Assembly: GCA_900548955.1 (NCBI GenBank)
Contig: URMQ01000101.1
Coordinates: 1 to 6,117, forward strand
Reading direction: 5' to 3'
Source: an uncultured Eggerthella sp.
GTDB lineage: Bacteria; Actinomycetota; Coriobacteriia; Coriobacteriales; Eggerthellaceae
Length of the DNA stretch: 6,117 bases
Shown: piece after piece, positions 5,499-6,117 of the stretch
How the letters are laid out: each line of letters opens with the position of its first letter
How positions within the stretch are numbered: the stretch's first letter is position 1
Program-made: the position numbers and the translations under genes
The notes under the pieces: model-generated
What the model was told of the DNA's origin: nothing
Databases searched by the model: none
Seen by the model: the letters and a program-made list of their open reading frames with translations, nothing else

Positions 5499-6077
5499 AT
5501 GCCTAGCTTTATTGAACACTTATCCCACACCACGCGAAGCTGTCGACGTTTTCGCGGGATTTATCCCGTTACTAAAGAACTTATGACTAAGTGGGTAGAC
5601 AACGCCCGCCTGACCGCGAGCGCTGGCAACAAGCAGCCTCTTCGCTACCGCATCGTTACCGACAAGGATCAGTGCGCCGAAGTTTTTACTACCCTTTCAT
5701 GGGCGGCACAGCTACCTGATTGGGACGGTCCCGTAGAAGGAGAACGTCCTTCGGGTTATATCGTTATGGCGGTAGACTCAGAAACCTTTAAAGGCGAACT
5801 TTGGCGCTTTGATGCAGGTATTGCAGCACAGACTATCATGCTTGCGTCTACTGAAGAAGGATTTGGCGGATGTATGATTTTGTCGTTCAAGCGAGTTGAA
5901 TTAAAAAAGATACTTGCCATGCCTGAAGGATTAGAACCAGTTCTGGTATTAGCGCTCGGTCGCCCTATTGAAGATATCCGCTTAGTTGATGCAGAAAACG
6001 GCGATACCACCTATTATCGTGACGAAAATCAAGTTCATTACGTTCCGAAACGTAGGCTTGAAGATATTTGGTTTTAA
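5499..6077 (+). CDS. Nitroreductase-family FMN flavoprotein
   Basis: The 192-residue protein belongs to the nitroreductase superfamily: FMN-dependent NAD(P)H oxidoreductases, usually dimeric and cytoplasmic, acting on nitro compounds, quinones, flavins or other acceptors. The natural substrate cannot be assigned. Evidence is the N-terminal phosphate-binding patch RSCRRF (13-18), ASAGNKQPLRYRIVTD (40-55) where the family has its S-x-x-N-x-Q-P flavin contact, DAGIAAQTIMLASTEEGFGGCMI (105-127) matching the central helix and glycine-rich loop, and LALGRP (151-156). Length matches the short group of anaerobe nitroreductases. No iron-sulfur domain is fused. AAAGGA lies five bases before the ATG. 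It follows the membrane-protein gene by 70 bases on the same strand, so co-transcription is possible, though it has its own TATAAT. No functional link to that neighbour is evident. Confidence 0.9.
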   Translation: MPSFIEHLSHTTRSCRRFRGIYPVTKELMTKWVDNARLTASAGNKQPLRYRIVTDKDQCAEVFTTLSWAAQLPDWDGPVEGERPSGYIVMAVDSETFKGELWRFDAGIAAQTIMLASTEEGFGGCMILSFKRVELKKILAMPEGLEPVLVLALGRPIEDIRLVDAENGDTTYYRDENQVHYVPKRRLEDIWF

Positions 6078-6086
6078 CGACTATAT

Positions 6087-6108
6087 AAGAGCCGCTTCGG
6101 TGGCTCTT
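6087..6108 (+). terminator. Rho-independent terminator with UUCG tetraloop
   Basis: AAGAGCCGC (6087-6095) pairs with GTGGCTCTT (6100-6108) in a nine-pair stem with one G-U wobble, closed by C(UUCG)G, an exceptionally stable tetraloop. The T run at the end of the right arm and TTGTT after it complete an intrinsic terminator, nine bases past the nitroreductase stop. It would end both the nitroreductase message and any readthrough from the membrane-protein gene. Confidence 0.9.
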
Positions 6109-6117
6109 TTGTTATGC

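Overview
The window reads as an ordinary bacterial chromosome segment with moderate base composition (somewhat under half G+C by eye). It holds five protein-coding genes in two divergent blocks. The proteins suggest an anaerobic, Gram-positive-type bacterium. LeuC and LeuD are the short forms (about 420 and 165 residues) shared by archaea, Clostridia, Thermotogae and many Coriobacteriia, and HisS carries the paired-cysteine insert seen in many Clostridia and anaerobic actinobacteria. A Coriobacteriia or Clostridia source is my best guess. It is inference from family resemblance; no species marker is visible.

Left block, minus strand. The start of hisS (histidyl-tRNA synthetase) occupies 1-720 and runs off the window edge. 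To its right lies the compact leucine operon leuC-leuD-leuB, transcribed leftward from about 3770 to 841. Intergenic gaps are 9-10 bases, each gene has a strong Shine-Dalgarno, and the leuD ribosome site overlaps the leuC stop. A perfect 11-bp hairpin at 785-822 sits between leuB and hisS. LeuC and LeuD form isopropylmalate isomerase and LeuB is the next enzyme, so the operon supplies steps two and three of leucine synthesis. leuA is not present here.

Centre. A 387-base divergent intergenic region (3737-4123) carries an extended -10 promoter at each end: TGATATACT for leuC and TGGTATACT for the rightward gene. Between them is a non-coding stretch rich in short direct repeats (GYGAAARCAC) and small palindromes. 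I recognise no T-box, riboswitch or leucine leader peptide.

Right block, plus strand. A GTG-started polytopic membrane protein of the lysylphosphatidylglycerol-synthase TM / UPF0104 flippase-like family (4124-5428) has a long hydrophilic C-terminal tail ending in three 9-residue repeats. Seventy bases downstream is a nitroreductase-family flavoprotein (5499-6077). It has its own TATAAT and a small inverted repeat near the expected transcription start, and is closed by a UUCG-loop terminator at 6087-6108.

I found no mobile element, CRISPR, defence system or clearly new system. The most unusual items are the repeat-rich divergent regulatory region, the small inverted repeats overlapping promoter elements, a tandem 10-mer before hisS, and the repetitive tail of the membrane protein.
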